Shown here: piece by piece, positions 14,935 to 23,108 of the stretch
Numbering within the stretch: the first letter of the stretch is position 1
Layout of the letters: each line of letters starts with the position of its first letter
IMG/VR virus record: IMGVR_UViG_3300034103_000398
Coordinates: 1 to 64,000 of that record
From: a virus
DNA length: 64,000 bases
Strand: one strand, 5' to 3'
Program-made: the position numbers and the translations under genes
Notes under the pieces: model-generated
Databases searched by the model: none
Told to the model about the DNA's origin: nothing
Seen by the model: only the letters and a program-made list of their open reading frames with translations

Positions 14935-15399
14935 TTAATTGTCGTTCCTAAAAGTTCTCCAGTCATCGACATTCGGTTTCTCATCCTCATCGTAGGTCCA
15001 GCCGAGGGCGCGCATCATGCGATGCTTGACCAATAAGTTTGGACTGCGAAATCTACCAGTGTCATCAAAACCCATCATGACACCTACTTCACACACTGCA
15101 CCACTGCGACAGATACCTGCAAAGCAATGAACAACAACATTCATTCTATTGTCTTTGGCATGTTGCAATAATCTAACCAATTCGTTTGCTTGCTCCTGAC
15201 TGCAACGCATTGCCTCGTCAAGAACAATATCATTCTTTTCTACATCCAAGAATTCAAAATTGTGAATCTCTTTGAACTTGTGAGCAGGAGTTGGTCTCCA
15301 GCTAGCTGGGTCAACAATGCTAATTAGCATACTATTCTCACCGGCTTCGTGATGAAACCTAGTAGGTATATCTGCCGCCGCTACGTTTTCAATCCACAT
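14935..15399 (-). CDS. Dual-specificity/tyrosine phosphatase-like protein
   Basis: 154 residues. The P-loop VVVHCFAGICRSGAV (about residues 88-102) gives the HCx5R signature of cysteine phosphatases; a possible general-acid Asp precedes it. Small phage and host enzymes of this fold dephosphorylate proteins or RNA 5' ends. Behind the promoter at 15420-15448. Confidence 0.75.
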   Translation of the reverse strand: MWIENVAAADIPTRFHHEAGENSMLISIVDPASWRPTPAHKFKEIHNFEFLDVEKNDIVLDEAMRCSQEQANELVRLLQHAKDNRMNVVVHCFAGICRSGAVCEVGVMMGFDDTGRFRSPNLLVKHRMMRALGWTYDEDEKPNVDDWRTFRNDN

Positions 15400-15419
15400 T
15401 TTTTATCTCCTATACTAGT

Positions 15420-15448
15420 ATTATACTCCCAAACTTATTTAATGTCAA
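15420..15448 (-). promoter_or_regulatory. Early promoter, perfect consensus
   Basis: TTGACA (15443-15448), 17 bp, TATAAT (15420-15425); upstream of the phosphatase gene. Confidence 0.8.
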
Positions 15449-15463
15449 ATTTTAGATATGGGA

Positions 15464-15491
15464 AAAGGTGTTGTATTTCTACAACACCTTT
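15464..15491 (-). terminator. Terminator hairpin after the Ro60-like gene
   Basis: Perfect 12-bp stem AAAGGTGTTGTA / TACAACACCTTT with a 4-base loop, 19 bases after the stop codon at 15510, followed on the minus strand by TTCCC. Confidence 0.7.
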
Positions 15492-15509
15492 GGGGGTTAC
15501 GTTAGCACT

Positions 15510-16925
15510 TTAACATGCGTAACGATAGTTCATAATTGTCTTGAGCATGACGCCTTCTGGAGTGAACTCAGAAGGATCCGCACCTAGCAAACTTGCCATG
15601 ATGCTTGGGCTAAAGCCAGAGACTAGAGCCGCACCAGACTTGTCTGACTTGACAGGACTGTTACCAGAACTGTTCAAGTTCCAGAACACTACGCTAGGCG
15701 CAGTGTAGCCGGCTTGTTCGTACTTGCGTTGGATCATTTCCATTGCAGAATCATCGTGGGTTACACATTGATTAAACTGCATGTCAGAAAGGATCAATAA
15801 CATCTTAGGCATGTCACTTTCAGGAACAGAGTTCTTGACTGCAACACTTAGGATCTTGTCCATAGCCTTGTGCAAGTTAGTGTCCATTGCCCACTTAGAT
15901 TGAACCATTTGGTTGATCTTCTGAACGATATCACCCTTTAGAGTAATCAGTTCAGGAGTACCACTGAAAGTCAAGAATGTGTCCTTGAACGCACCCCTGT
16001 TCTTGTCAGCTAGGTATAGACCAAGTGAAACAGAAACGTCCAAACATGTTACAGAACCAGTTCCGCCTGCTGGGCAAGTCATAGAACCAGATACGTCTAC
16101 CAATGGTAGAATGTTTGCATCGTTCATGTAGTTAGGCAATGCATCCCATTGTGCGGTTACGTGATCCAATTCGGTCTTACCCAAAGTAGAACGGCCGTAC
16201 GCAGAGATTAGACCCTTCAAGACTTCATGAGGGAACACTGCCGAAGCATTGACCTTCACAGTCTTGTCACCACTAACCAACTTAGCCACATATTCAGCGA
16301 ATGTAGTAGAATGACGGTTGAACGCCTTCTTGTAGATTCGTGATGCCTGTGAAGGCACATGACTGAAGTTGATGTTATCCCAATCATTCGCACACATTTG
16401 TGTTTCAACAACCTTAGTCATTGCCACAAGTTGCTTACGATATTGCTTAGGAGTCATTCCGAAGAATTCACGGATTTCACGTGCGACTTCACCCTTACGA
16501 GGAGTCCACTTAGCTGCCAAGCCATTCTTTTCACGAAGGGCGTTACCCAACATGGTGTAAGCCTTGGCCTTCATGTCTTGAGTCTTAAAGACAAACAAGT
16601 CATCGTAACGACCGATTTCTGGCACCTTTGTCATAAGACGAGTTGCCGATTCAGGATCGGTATTTTCCAAGTGAGTCAAAATGTCACGGAACAGTTGACG
16701 TTCACCTGCACCACCACGTACATCACGTGCCCACAATGCCACACGCAATGCTAGATCCTTGTTTTCGACCATAGCGGCAGTGAATTGAGGGATGATGTTC
16801 TTACCACGGCTTGCACCGATGTTGTAGAACAGATCAACCACTGAGTTAGCGGTTGACTTACGAGCCTTCATACCGTTTGTAGTACGGGCTTCTTGGTTTG
16901 CGACTGCGTTTACAAATGCGTTCAT
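15510..16925 (-). CDS. DUF2828/TROVE-like protein with vWA domain (Ro60-like)
   Basis: 471 residues from the ATG at 16925 (AGGAAAAG site). The N-terminal helical-repeat part has the DUF2828/TROVE pattern: ARDVRGGAGERQLFRDILTH (about 68-87), VPEIGRYDDL (about 103), AAKWTPRKGE (about 136), YRKQL, and NFSHVPSQASRIYKKAF (about 184). The C-terminal von Willebrand A domain has the MIDAS motif DVSGSM (about 277). Ro60 proteins bind misfolded and Y RNAs through the helical ring. The 5' leader holds three copies of the CAGCAA RNA family, and the tRNA array carries more, some tRNA-like. An RNP or RNA-quality-control role is therefore likely, though RNA binding is inferred. Confidence 0.8.
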   Translation of the reverse strand: MNAFVNAVANQEARTTNGMKARKSTANSVVDLFYNIGASRGKNIIPQFTAAMVENKDLALRVALWARDVRGGAGERQLFRDILTHLENTDPESATRLMTKVPEIGRYDDLFVFKTQDMKAKAYTMLGNALREKNGLAAKWTPRKGEVAREIREFFGMTPKQYRKQLVAMTKVVETQMCANDWDNINFSHVPSQASRIYKKAFNRHSTTFAEYVAKLVSGDKTVKVNASAVFPHEVLKGLISAYGRSTLGKTELDHVTAQWDALPNYMNDANILPLVDVSGSMTCPAGGTGSVTCLDVSVSLGLYLADKNRGAFKDTFLTFSGTPELITLKGDIVQKINQMVQSKWAMDTNLHKAMDKILSVAVKNSVPESDMPKMLLILSDMQFNQCVTHDDSAMEMIQRKYEQAGYTAPSVVFWNLNSSGNSPVKSDKSGAALVSGFSPSIMASLLGADPSEFTPEGVMLKTIMNYRYAC

Positions 16926-16941
16926 TTTCTTTTCCTTTGTC

Positions 16942-16997
16942 AGAATGTGTTTTGTTTTCAGATATTGGTTGAAATTTAAATTTGCTGTTAACATTCT
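16942..16997 (-). ncRNA. CAGCAA-family RNA element F (leader of Ro60-like gene)
   Basis: Basal stem AGAATGT / ACATTCT (7 bp); the 5' strand continues TAACAGCAAAT. The apical part is a simple hairpin (TTTCA/TGAAA). It ends 16 bases before the Ro60-like ATG, so it could expose or hide the ribosome site if bound by its own product. Confidence 0.6.
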
Positions 16998-17008
16998 ATG
17001 TCTCTAGC

Positions 17009-17262
17009 AGGATGAGCGTAACTGGTGTTTTTATTTTCTGGTCAGCCTTTCCCCTGTATATCGGTTCAGTTACCTTGACCCTATCAACGATTCACGTTGA
17101 CTATCTAAACTTGTGTCTGCGTTAGAAACATAGTATGTCTTTCCATGCTGTCGTCTATTCCTTCAATGTCTAGTTTCCTAGAACAGTATTTCTACTGTGT
17201 CCTGCAACCATCTTCTATAGCAGTTAGTTCAGATTTAATGTTTAATTTGCTGTAATCATCCT
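17009..17262 (-). ncRNA. CAGCAA-family RNA element E (254 nt)
   Basis: Basal stem AGGATGA / TCATCCT; the 5' strand continues TTACAGCAAAT. The interior is strongly structured: ACAGTA-GAAA-TACTGT, then TCTAG-GAAA-CTAGA (two adjacent GAAA-loop hairpins), and TCAACG/CGTTGA. No A-run opposite the motif. No reading frame. Second of three tandem elements in the Ro60-like leader. Confidence 0.55.
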
Positions 17263-17273
17263 AGAATACAAAC

Positions 17274-17436
17274 AGGTTAGTTGTTGACTGCTTTTATTTT
17301 ACTCAGGCCATCACTCTGAGCTTGTTAGTCTATTTCAATAGCAACCTTCAACGTTCTCGGGAAAACCTCCGAACTCCAGTTGACTACCATAGGGTCTAAC
17401 GATCCATAGTATTATGAATATTGCTGTACCTAACCT
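17274..17436 (-). ncRNA. CAGCAA-family RNA element H (163 nt)
   Basis: Basal stem AGGTTAG / CTAACCT; the 5' strand continues GTACAGCAAT. Near the 3' side a D-arm-like hairpin CTCAG-AGTGATGGC-CTGAG is followed by TAAAATAAAA, as in the permuted tRNA element at 29122. First RNA after the transcription start predicted from the promoter at 17457. Confidence 0.55.
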
Positions 17437-17456
17437 TTTAATCATTCAATATATGT

Positions 17457-17485
17457 ATTATACATGTATTTCGAATTAATATCAA
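17457..17485 (-). promoter_or_regulatory. Promoter of the Ro60-like RNA/protein operon
   Basis: TTGATA (17480-17485), 17 bp, TATAAT (17457-17462). Start expected near 17450, so elements H, E and F form a leader of about 500 nt. Confidence 0.7.
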
Positions 17486-17718
17486 TACTCTTTGGGTATC
17501 TTCTTTGTTGCTAATCGTTTTAAGTAGTCTCTGCCAACGAGACCCTTTTCGATTTCTTGTAGTGCGGTCACGATTGGACCTGCTTTGGTAACGAGTTTTG
17601 GTTGATGACCTCGTTTTAGTTCTCTGACTCTGGCTGATGCAATCAAGACCAAATCGAACCTATTGCCTACCATGCTAACGGCATCCTCACTTGTGTATCT
17701 TGCTCTACTTTGTGTCAT
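17482..17718 (-). CDS. rpoZ: RNA polymerase omega subunit-like protein
   Basis: 78 residues. The stretch YTSEDAVSMVGNRFDLVLIA followed by ARVRELKRGHQP aligns by eye with bacterial omega (VEDCVDKVPNRFDLVLLAA...RARQ), including the NRFDLV core and the later PIVTALQEIEKG helix. Omega binds beta-prime and aids RNA polymerase assembly. A phage copy could replace host omega and alter promoter choice or ppGpp response; that is inference. It ends inside the -35 region of the Ro60-like operon promoter. Confidence 0.75.
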   Translation of the reverse strand: MTQSRARYTSEDAVSMVGNRFDLVLIASARVRELKRGHQPKLVTKAGPIVTALQEIEKGLVGRDYLKRLATKKIPKEY

Positions 17719-17733
17719 AGTTTCTTTCTTTGG

Positions 17734-18366
17734 TTAAAATGTGTTACTTTTTGGACTTAATAAAATATTTCCGGATATAGAAATTCTATAATCATCTGAT
17801 GTAAAAAATGGATACACTATATGACTTAAATAACTAGGAAATATTATAATTTTACCTTCCCAAGACTTATCAATTTCTAATTTGTGTTGTGTTATTTCCC
17901 CGTTTAATTTTGAGAATATGAATTTAAATCTAGAATTAGTTTTTATATTTGATCTTTTAGTATTGAACATATTATCTTCGTCCGCAAGTGAATACGGTAT
18001 ACGTGTCCAAGCTACCCAACTTAAATTAGCAGAATGCGTATGAATAGGATTATATTCATTTTTTTGTTGTATATTCAACCATGAATTCATGTCATGTATT
18101 TTCAATTCATTGAATACATTAAAATACTTAGAATATTCAGAATACAATTCTGATAGAAAAATTTCAAAGTCTTTTGGTAAATCAAAACTATATTCTTTTT
18201 CTATTTGACCTGCCAACATTCTATTAACCGCTCGTATTTTTTCTTTTATAGGAAACTTGAAAGTAGATTGTTTATCAACTTCTTTCTTTACATTTTCTAA
18301 AATATCAGAAGAAATTTCTGCTAATAGAATTCCCGGATTTGGTAATTTTAATTCTTCAAAATTCAT
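17734..18366 (-). CDS. 2-oxoglutarate/Fe(II) oxygenase-like protein
   Basis: 210 residues. NPIHTHSANLSWVAWTRIPY (about 105-124) holds an HxH pair; a distal His and Arg occur in IIIFPSYLSHIVYPF and DYRISISGNI (about 176-200). This matches the TIGR02466-like putative oxygenases common in aquatic phages. Substrate unknown. More AT-rich than its neighbours. Other copies lie at 31335 and 40261. Confidence 0.65.
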   Translation of the reverse strand: MNFEELKLPNPGILLAEISSDILENVKKEVDKQSTFKFPIKEKIRAVNRMLAGQIEKEYSFDLPKDFEIFLSELYSEYSKYFNVFNELKIHDMNSWLNIQQKNEYNPIHTHSANLSWVAWTRIPYSLADEDNMFNTKRSNIKTNSRFKFIFSKLNGEITQHKLEIDKSWEGKIIIFPSYLSHIVYPFFTSDDYRISISGNILLSPKSNTF

Positions 18367-18379
18367 AATAGTACTTTAC

Positions 18380-18453
18380 TGGAGCGGGTACCGAGAATCG
18401 AACTCGGGCTCTAACCTTGGCAAGGTCACAGGCTACCATTACATCATACCCGC
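18380..18453 (-). tRNA. tRNA-Gly(GCC)
   Basis: Cloverleaf with acceptor GCGGGTA/TACCCGC, anticodon loop CTTGCCA, T loop TTCGATT and encoded UCCA end. First (3'-most) tRNA of the array. Confidence 0.92.
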
Positions 18454-18587
18454 AATTTTCGTTTCAACATGATGTAGTAGTATTTAATACCACGCCATGT
18501 TGGATACACATTAATTTCAATAATAGGAGTAACTTCTTTTGGAAAGTTTCCATAAGCACGATCAATAACATCTTTACTCTTGCTCAT
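18444..18587 (-). CDS. Small unknown protein between two tRNAs
   Basis: 47 residues from the ATG at 18587 (CAGGAGTAAT site): MSKSKDVIDRAYGNFPKEVT, then a basic tail. Its stop lies 10 bases inside the 5' end of tRNA-Gly. Unknown function. Confidence 0.45.
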   Translation of the reverse strand: MSKSKDVIDRAYGNFPKEVTPIIEINVYPTWRGIKYYYIMLKRKLRV

Positions 18588-18604
18588 AATTACTCCTGTG
18601 TGTT

Positions 18605-18680
18605 TGGTACCTGGTGTCAGACTCGAACTGACATCGTTCTCCGTGTAAAGGAGATGCATAACCTCTCTGCGCAACCAGGC
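18605..18680 (-). tRNA. tRNA-Val(TAC)
   Basis: Acceptor GCCTGGT/ACCAGGT, anticodon arm TCTCC-TTTACAC-GGAGA, encoded ACCA. Confidence 0.85.
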
Positions 18681-18690
18681 TTAATTTTAT

Positions 18691-18867
18691 TTAGCAACCT
18701 TGTGTGCTATCTTTAATTTCTTTTTGTTTTTCTACTTGTTCAAAAGCCTCATCTTCTAGCTTTTGATCTTCTTCATCTTTTAAGTCTCTACAAAAGATTG
18801 CGTCCCATCTTGTGTCGTATTCTTTTTGCGAGACACTATATGGTCTCGGACTAGAACCTTTGCTCAC
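18691..18867 (-). CDS. Conserved small phage protein (MSKGSSPRPYSV type)
   Basis: 58 residues from a GTG at 18867 that overlaps the upstream stop (GTGA). It begins (M)SKGSSPRPYSVSQKEYDTR, a sequence type found repeatedly as a small protein in myophages. The C-terminus is a charged helix. Function unknown. Confidence 0.65.
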   Translation of the reverse strand: MSKGSSPRPYSVSQKEYDTRWDAIFCRDLKDEEDQKLEDEAFEQVEKQKEIKDSTQGC

Positions 18868-19025
18868 TTGGAATCCTTTCGTGAGCCTCGTGATTGTTCT
18901 TTTTCAATAACAACAAAGCTACGCAAGTATGCTCCACGAGCATGATTGTCCCGAATGGTTGACGCCATACGCTTTACTGTTTTGGACACCTTAACTGCCC
19001 TTGAATCATAACCTCTGCATGTCAT
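18864..19025 (-). CDS. Small basic unknown protein
   Basis: 53 residues (MTCRGYDSRAVKVSKTVKRM, ending SRGSRKDSK), strongly basic; AAGGAAA precedes the ATG. Coupled to the GTG-start gene downstream. Confidence 0.55.
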   Translation of the reverse strand: MTCRGYDSRAVKVSKTVKRMASTIRDNHARGAYLRSFVVIEKEQSRGSRKDSK

Positions 19026-19034
19026 ATTTTTTCC

Positions 19035-19811
19035 TTAAATAATTTTTTTGTATTTCAACCAAGGTAAAATTACCTTTTCTGTAAACTCATGATGCTGTCT
19101 AGAACTCGGGTGATCACCTTCGTGTATATCAGCAGTACCGTATACACTAGTATTTTCTACCCAACTGCCCATGCTTTTCACCGGCAAGAAATTAGTGAAG
19201 TCTATCATATCGTAGAGATGTTTGACTTCCTTGTGTTCTCTCCAAGGATTCTTAGTCAATACATAATCTTGATATGTACTAAAGAAATATCGTATATTAT
19301 ATTTCCCTAAGAACCACTGTATTCTTAACATGTGTTCAAATGTACTTATAGTTGCGCCCACATCATCGTAAAAATATTTGTAGTACAACTTAGCTTCTTC
19401 ATTTATTACCGGTGCTTTGATACTAGCCCAGTGATGATTTAATATCACCCAATTCTTTGTAGAACCTTTGACAAAGCCAGTTGGATTTTCCATCCACTGA
19501 TTATCTACACCGTCAATGTTAAATTGAAGTAATGAAGGATCAGTGCATCGAAAATCGACACGATTAGGGCCTGACCACATTACACCAACTGTTATATCTT
19601 CTGGCTTATATTTTTTTAATGCCTCGGATACAAAGTACATTACTTTTCTACTGATTAGACCATTACCTTGACTTCCTAATCCACCGCTCTTATGTTCAAC
19701 ATAAGAATGATTTTTTGAAAGTTCATCAAACAGATACATAGGCCATGTGTTAATGACTCCGCTAGTCGTTTCAGTAAAGCTACAGCCTGATGTTATTAGA
19801 ATTTTAGACAT
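19035..19811 (-). CDS. SGNH/GDSL hydrolase-like protein
   Basis: 258 residues. Block I ILITSGCSFTETTSG (Ser about 9-11) and C-terminal DHPSSRQHHEF with the Asp/His pair give the SGNH esterase pattern. Similar genes stand at 39000, 52737 and 55149. They may deacetylate or otherwise edit surface glycans; the substrate is not known. Overlaps the glycosyltransferase gene upstream by 16 bases. Confidence 0.65.
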   Translation of the reverse strand: MSKILITSGCSFTETTSGVINTWPMYLFDELSKNHSYVEHKSGGLGSQGNGLISRKVMYFVSEALKKYKPEDITVGVMWSGPNRVDFRCTDPSLLQFNIDGVDNQWMENPTGFVKGSTKNWVILNHHWASIKAPVINEEAKLYYKYFYDDVGATISTFEHMLRIQWFLGKYNIRYFFSTYQDYVLTKNPWREHKEVKHLYDMIDFTNFLPVKSMGSWVENTSVYGTADIHEGDHPSSRQHHEFTEKVILPWLKYKKII

Positions 19812-20914
19812 GCTTTTACTTTATCGTATAATGAGTCGTGCGGAAAATTGATAACCAATTTTCTGTTGAACTTTTTAATATCAATATCATTGTTAGCCAT
19901 TCTAGTTAAACTGTCTAATGGAATTTTCTTCAAATTGTTAACAACCTTTAGGTAGGCTCTCAATCTAATTTCATCATTATCTATCGAATCGTAGCTGTAG
20001 TCAATCCATTCTGGAAACTTAAATCCATAATGTGTTCTTAAATTTTCTACAAATCCCACTGCACTGAATGGTAGTATAAAGTGCCCTTTTATAAGGGGTA
20101 CAAATGTTTTTTCAGTGATTGCTCCTACTTGATTCTGTTGATTATTAGAACCACCGATTGTTTCTACATAAACAGAAACTACACTGTCTTCATAGTACTT
20201 ATTAGCAATTGGAATAAATCCAGCGCCGTCGTTAGAATAACAGTTTATAGTTTCAGTTTCTTCTGGATCTAGTAATACACCTCGTTGAAAGTCACTAAAG
20301 TAACATTCATCATCCGAAGTTATTTTTCTTAACTCCATTCTTGCATGTTCTTTGTACTCACCGGTATGAAATCTAACATTATTAGGTACAAGAAACTTTT
20401 TAGTAGGTCTAACTTCTTTTATAGTCTTTAATGCAAATGCTTTGCTACTAGAATTCTGTGTCCACAATCTACTCCACTGTAAATCGTAGTTTGAGTATTT
20501 GAAAAAATATGCCTTACACATATTAAAATAGAAATCATAAAATATATGATTAGGATAATCAATTTTGTTATTTACTGTAACATGATATACATGATCTGAT
20601 ACTGATCTAAAAGGATCGATTGCCATGTCAGTTACATTAAATCCTTGACTTTCCGACACATGAGTATGTGCCATAATCAATATGCATTTACCTTTTGCTA
20701 CTTCATTCAAGTATTGAACTTGTTCATCTAATGATACATTGAAGTTAGAAGGAGCACCTAATTCAAACGGTGCTTTGATTATAGGTATTACATCAGCATC
20801 ACGTATGTCATCAACAAATTCCCATTGATCTTGTTCTAAGTGAAATGGTAAATCATTGTGTCTAACAAAACCCATCAAAATGTCTGCACTAGACTTAGTT
20901 ATAAAAATTCTCAT
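19796..20914 (-). CDS. Glycosyltransferase-like protein
   Basis: 372 residues. The C-terminal half carries ITEKTFVPLIKGHFILPFSA then VGFVENLRTHYGF, reminiscent of the conserved C-terminal part of alpha-1,3-fucosyltransferase-type (GT10) enzymes. The N-terminal half is not recognised. A TATAAATA box stands 4 bases before the ATG. Confidence 0.5.
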   Translation of the reverse strand: MRIFITKSSADILMGFVRHNDLPFHLEQDQWEFVDDIRDADVIPIIKAPFELGAPSNFNVSLDEQVQYLNEVAKGKCILIMAHTHVSESQGFNVTDMAIDPFRSVSDHVYHVTVNNKIDYPNHIFYDFYFNMCKAYFFKYSNYDLQWSRLWTQNSSSKAFALKTIKEVRPTKKFLVPNNVRFHTGEYKEHARMELRKITSDDECYFSDFQRGVLLDPEETETINCYSNDGAGFIPIANKYYEDSVVSVYVETIGGSNNQQNQVGAITEKTFVPLIKGHFILPFSAVGFVENLRTHYGFKFPEWIDYSYDSIDNDEIRLRAYLKVVNNLKKIPLDSLTRMANNDIDIKKFNRKLVINFPHDSLYDKVKACLKF

Positions 20915-20918
20915 CGTC

Positions 20919-20926
20919 TATTTATA
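20919..20926 (-). promoter_or_regulatory. Late promoter box TATAAATA abutting start codon
   Basis: Exact T4-type TATAAATA on the minus strand, 4 bases before the ATG at 20914. Confidence 0.6.
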
Positions 20927-20928
20927 GA

Positions 20929-21006
20929 TGGTCCGAGTGGTGGGATTCGAACTCACGACCCTCTGCTCCCAAAGCAGATGCGCTAACCAGACTGCGCTAC
21001 ACTCGG
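20929..21006 (-). tRNA. tRNA-Pro(TGG)
   Basis: Acceptor CCGAGTG/CACTCGG, anticodon arm TCTGC-TTTGGGA-GCAGA, encoded ACCA. Confidence 0.92.
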
Positions 21007-21012
21007 ATTGTT

Positions 21013-21086
21013 TGGATGCGGGTGACAGATTCGAACTGCCGATGCACCTGGCTTATGAGACCGGTGTGGTGACCACCCTACCCGCG
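21013..21086 (-). tRNA. tRNA-fMet-like (CAT)
   Basis: Anticodon loop CTCATAA. Acceptor CGCGGGT/ACCCGCA has a C1-A72 mismatch as in initiator tRNAs. D arm GGTG/CACC has a loop without the usual GG pair. Encoded CCA. Confidence 0.7.
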
Positions 21087-21093
21087 TAATTCT

Positions 21094-21167
21094 TGGTGGA
21101 GGATAACAGAATCGAACTGTTGCGAAAACCTTGCAAAGGTCCCAGGCTACCATTACATCAATCCCCC
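21094..21167 (-). tRNA. tRNA-Ala(TGC)
   Basis: Anticodon loop TTTGCAA; acceptor GGGGGAT/ATCCTCC includes the G3-U70 alanine determinant; encoded ACCA. Confidence 0.9.
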
Positions 21168-21219
21168 AAGTTAACATACTACTTATCTCATTGTACTCCG
21201 TATGTAAGGGAGAGTTCTT

Positions 21220-21303
21220 TGGTGCGTCAGGTGAGACTCGAACTCACAATCCTTTCGGCGCTGGCTTCTAAGACCAGAGTGTATACCATTCCACCACTAA
21301 CGC
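21220..21303 (-). tRNA. tRNA-Leu(TAG)
   Basis: Class II tRNA with long variable arm, anticodon arm CTGGT-CTTAGAA-GCCAG, acceptor GCGTTAG/CTGACGC, encoded ACCA. Confidence 0.9.
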
Positions 21304-21314
21304 ATTAAATTTAT

Positions 21315-22601
21315 TTAGTATCTGTATGTTTCTGATTTGTAAGGACCTTCTGTCGAAACTCCTATGTACTTAGCTTGTTCATCAGTTAATGTTGTTATTA
21401 TAGCACCTAATTTATTTAAATGCAACCTTGCAACCTTCTCATCCAAGTGTTTTGGTAAAACGTACATCTGACCAACTTCATATTTTTCAGAATTTGTCCA
21501 GAGTTCAACCTGTGCAATCACTTGGTTAGTAAAGCTATTGCTCATTACAAAGCTTGGGTGACCAGTAGCACAACCTAAGTTGACCAATCGACCTTTTGCA
21601 AGAATGATAATCTTACGACCGTTGCTTAGGGTAACATGATCTACTTGTGGTTTGATTTCATCCCACTTAGCGTCAGCTAACCCTGCAATGTCAATCTCAC
21701 TGTCAAAGTGACCAATGTTACATACGATAGAATTTTCTTTCATCTGTAGCATATGATCTACAGTGATAACATTTACATTACCTGTAGCAGTTACAAAGAT
21801 ATCTGCTTCTCTACATGCTTGATCCATTGACACGACACGAAAGCCTTCCATTGCGGCTTGTAATGCACAGATAGGATCAACCTCTGTAACCCAAACTTGG
21901 GCACTCAATGCACGTAATGCTTGCGCTGATCCTTTACCAACATCACCGAAGCCACAAACGACTGCAACTTTACCTGCAATCATAACGTCGGTTGCACGTT
22001 TAATCGAGTCAACTAGACTTTCACGACAGCCATATAGGTTGTCAAACTTAGTTTTAGTCACGGAATCGTTTACATTGATAGCACGTAACTTAAATTTACC
22101 TTGTTCAATTGCTTCTTTAATACGATGAATACCCGTTGTTGTTTCTTCACTGACACCAACAATGCCAGCTAACAACTCAGGTTCTTTTTCATGTACATAC
22201 CATGTCAAGTCATGACCATCGTCAAGCAACATGTTTGGAGTCCAATTATTAGGTCCACGTACAGTTTGTTCAATGCACCACCAGTATTCATCTTCAGTTT
22301 CGCCTTTCCAAGCAAATACAGGAATACCTAAATCAGCAATAGCTGCCGCGGCGTGATCTTGTGTACTGTAGATGTTACAGCTAGACCAACGAACTTCGGC
22401 GCCAAGGTCAACTAGTGTCTTGACCAAAACGGCTGTTTGTATCGTCATGTGTAAGCTGCCTGCAATTCTTGCGCCACTGAGTGGTTTCTGTGACAAGTAT
22501 TCGTCACGAATTGCCATCAATCCGGGCATTTCACCCTCAGCAATTTCAATCTCTTTGTGGCCCCATTGAGCCAATGTTATATCTTTTACTTTGTAGTCCA
22601 T
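21315..22601 (-). CDS. ahcY: S-adenosyl-L-homocysteine hydrolase
   Basis: 428 residues, full length for the family. N-terminal catalytic part with [16 protein letters not shown] (about 48) and [15 protein letters not shown] (about 74); NAD site [19 protein letters not shown] (about 214-232); C-terminal [20 protein letters not shown] (about 343). Cytosolic; splits SAH into adenosine and homocysteine. With MetK (46747) it would support SAM-dependent methylation, of which the phage encodes several. A host-derived auxiliary gene inside the tRNA array. Confidence 0.95.
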   Translation of the reverse strand: MDYKVKDITLAQWGHKEIEIAEGEMPGLMAIRDEYLSQKPLSGARIAGSLHMTIQTAVLVKTLVDLGAEVRWSSCNIYSTQDHAAAAIADLGIPVFAWKGETEDEYWWCIEQTVRGPNNWTPNMLLDDGHDLTWYVHEKEPELLAGIVGVSEETTTGIHRIKEAIEQGKFKLRAINVNDSVTKTKFDNLYGCRESLVDSIKRATDVMIAGKVAVVCGFGDVGKGSAQALRALSAQVWVTEVDPICALQAAMEGFRVVSMDQACREADIFVTATGNVNVITVDHMLQMKENSIVCNIGHFDSEIDIAGLADAKWDEIKPQVDHVTLSNGRKIIILAKGRLVNLGCATGHPSFVMSNSFTNQVIAQVELWTNSEKYEVGQMYVLPKHLDEKVARLHLNKLGAIITTLTDEQAKYIGVSTEGPYKSETYRY

Positions 22602-22619
22602 GTGTTCTTTCTGTATATT

Positions 22620-22693
22620 TGGAGCGGGGTACGAGGATCGAACTCGTCTTACTAGCTTGGAAGGCTAGAGCACAGCCACTATACCAACCCCGC
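22620..22693 (-). tRNA. tRNA-Gly(TCC)
   Basis: Acceptor GCGGGGT/ACCCCGC, anticodon arm CTAGC-CTTCCAA-GCTAG, encoded UCCA. Confidence 0.92.
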
Positions 22694-22700
22694 ATAAATA
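22693..22700 (+). promoter_or_regulatory. Late-type box CATAAATA abutting a plus-strand start
   Basis: CATAAATA followed by 5 bases and the ATG at 22706; it overlaps the tRNA-Gly 5' end by 1 base. Confidence 0.45.
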
Positions 22701-22705
22701 TACTT

Positions 22706-22870
22706 ATGCACATTTATGACGCTATCACAAAAACCGGACTAGTTATCCACTTATCTATGAGTGACGATCATACTTTTTATATTCTTGTTTTTGATGTTTA
22801 TACCTTAAACTTAACGATGAAATTCTTCAACAACCTTGAAACCGCACTTGCGTTCATACATACATTATGA
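22706..22870 (+). CDS. Small unknown protein, plus strand
   Basis: 54 residues (MHIYDAITKTGLVIHLSMSD onward), alpha/beta. One of few plus-strand genes; overlaps the next by ATGA. Unknown function. Confidence 0.55.
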   Translation: MHIYDAITKTGLVIHLSMSDDHTFYILVFDVYTLNLTMKFFNNLETALAFIHTL

Positions 22871-23076
22871 TTAGTGCTGAAGAAAGTTACCGAATATTGT
22901 ACGAAGGAATCAATTCGTTACCACCGTATCAACCAACCAGTAGTTGGTGTTTACATGATGGCTTTAAACCTGATCTTTTCTTGAATAAGAAAAAAGAATT
23001 TGTACTGGATAAGTTTCTTCATCCAAAATCTGTGGTAGAAGCGAGTGGATTCGAACCACCGACCTGCTCCGTATGA
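22867..23076 (+). CDS. Small unknown protein, plus strand, running into a tRNA
   Basis: 69 residues beginning MISAEESYRILYEGINSLPP. The ATG is coupled to the previous stop. The last about 14 residues are antisense to tRNA-Met (23033-23107), so the true C-terminus may have been replaced when the tRNA arrived. Confidence 0.5.
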   Translation: MISAEESYRILYEGINSLPPYQPTSSWCLHDGFKPDLFLNKKKEFVLDKFLHPKSVVEASGFEPPTCSV

Positions 23077-23107
23077 AGGAGATGCACTACCGCTGTGCTA
23101 CGCTTCC
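23033..23107 (-). tRNA. tRNA-Met(CAT), elongator type
   Basis: Acceptor GGAAGCG/CGCTTCT, anticodon arm TCTCC-TTCATAC-GGAGC, encoded ACCA. Near-duplicate of the tRNA at 31255. Confidence 0.9.
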
Positions 23108-23108
23108 A

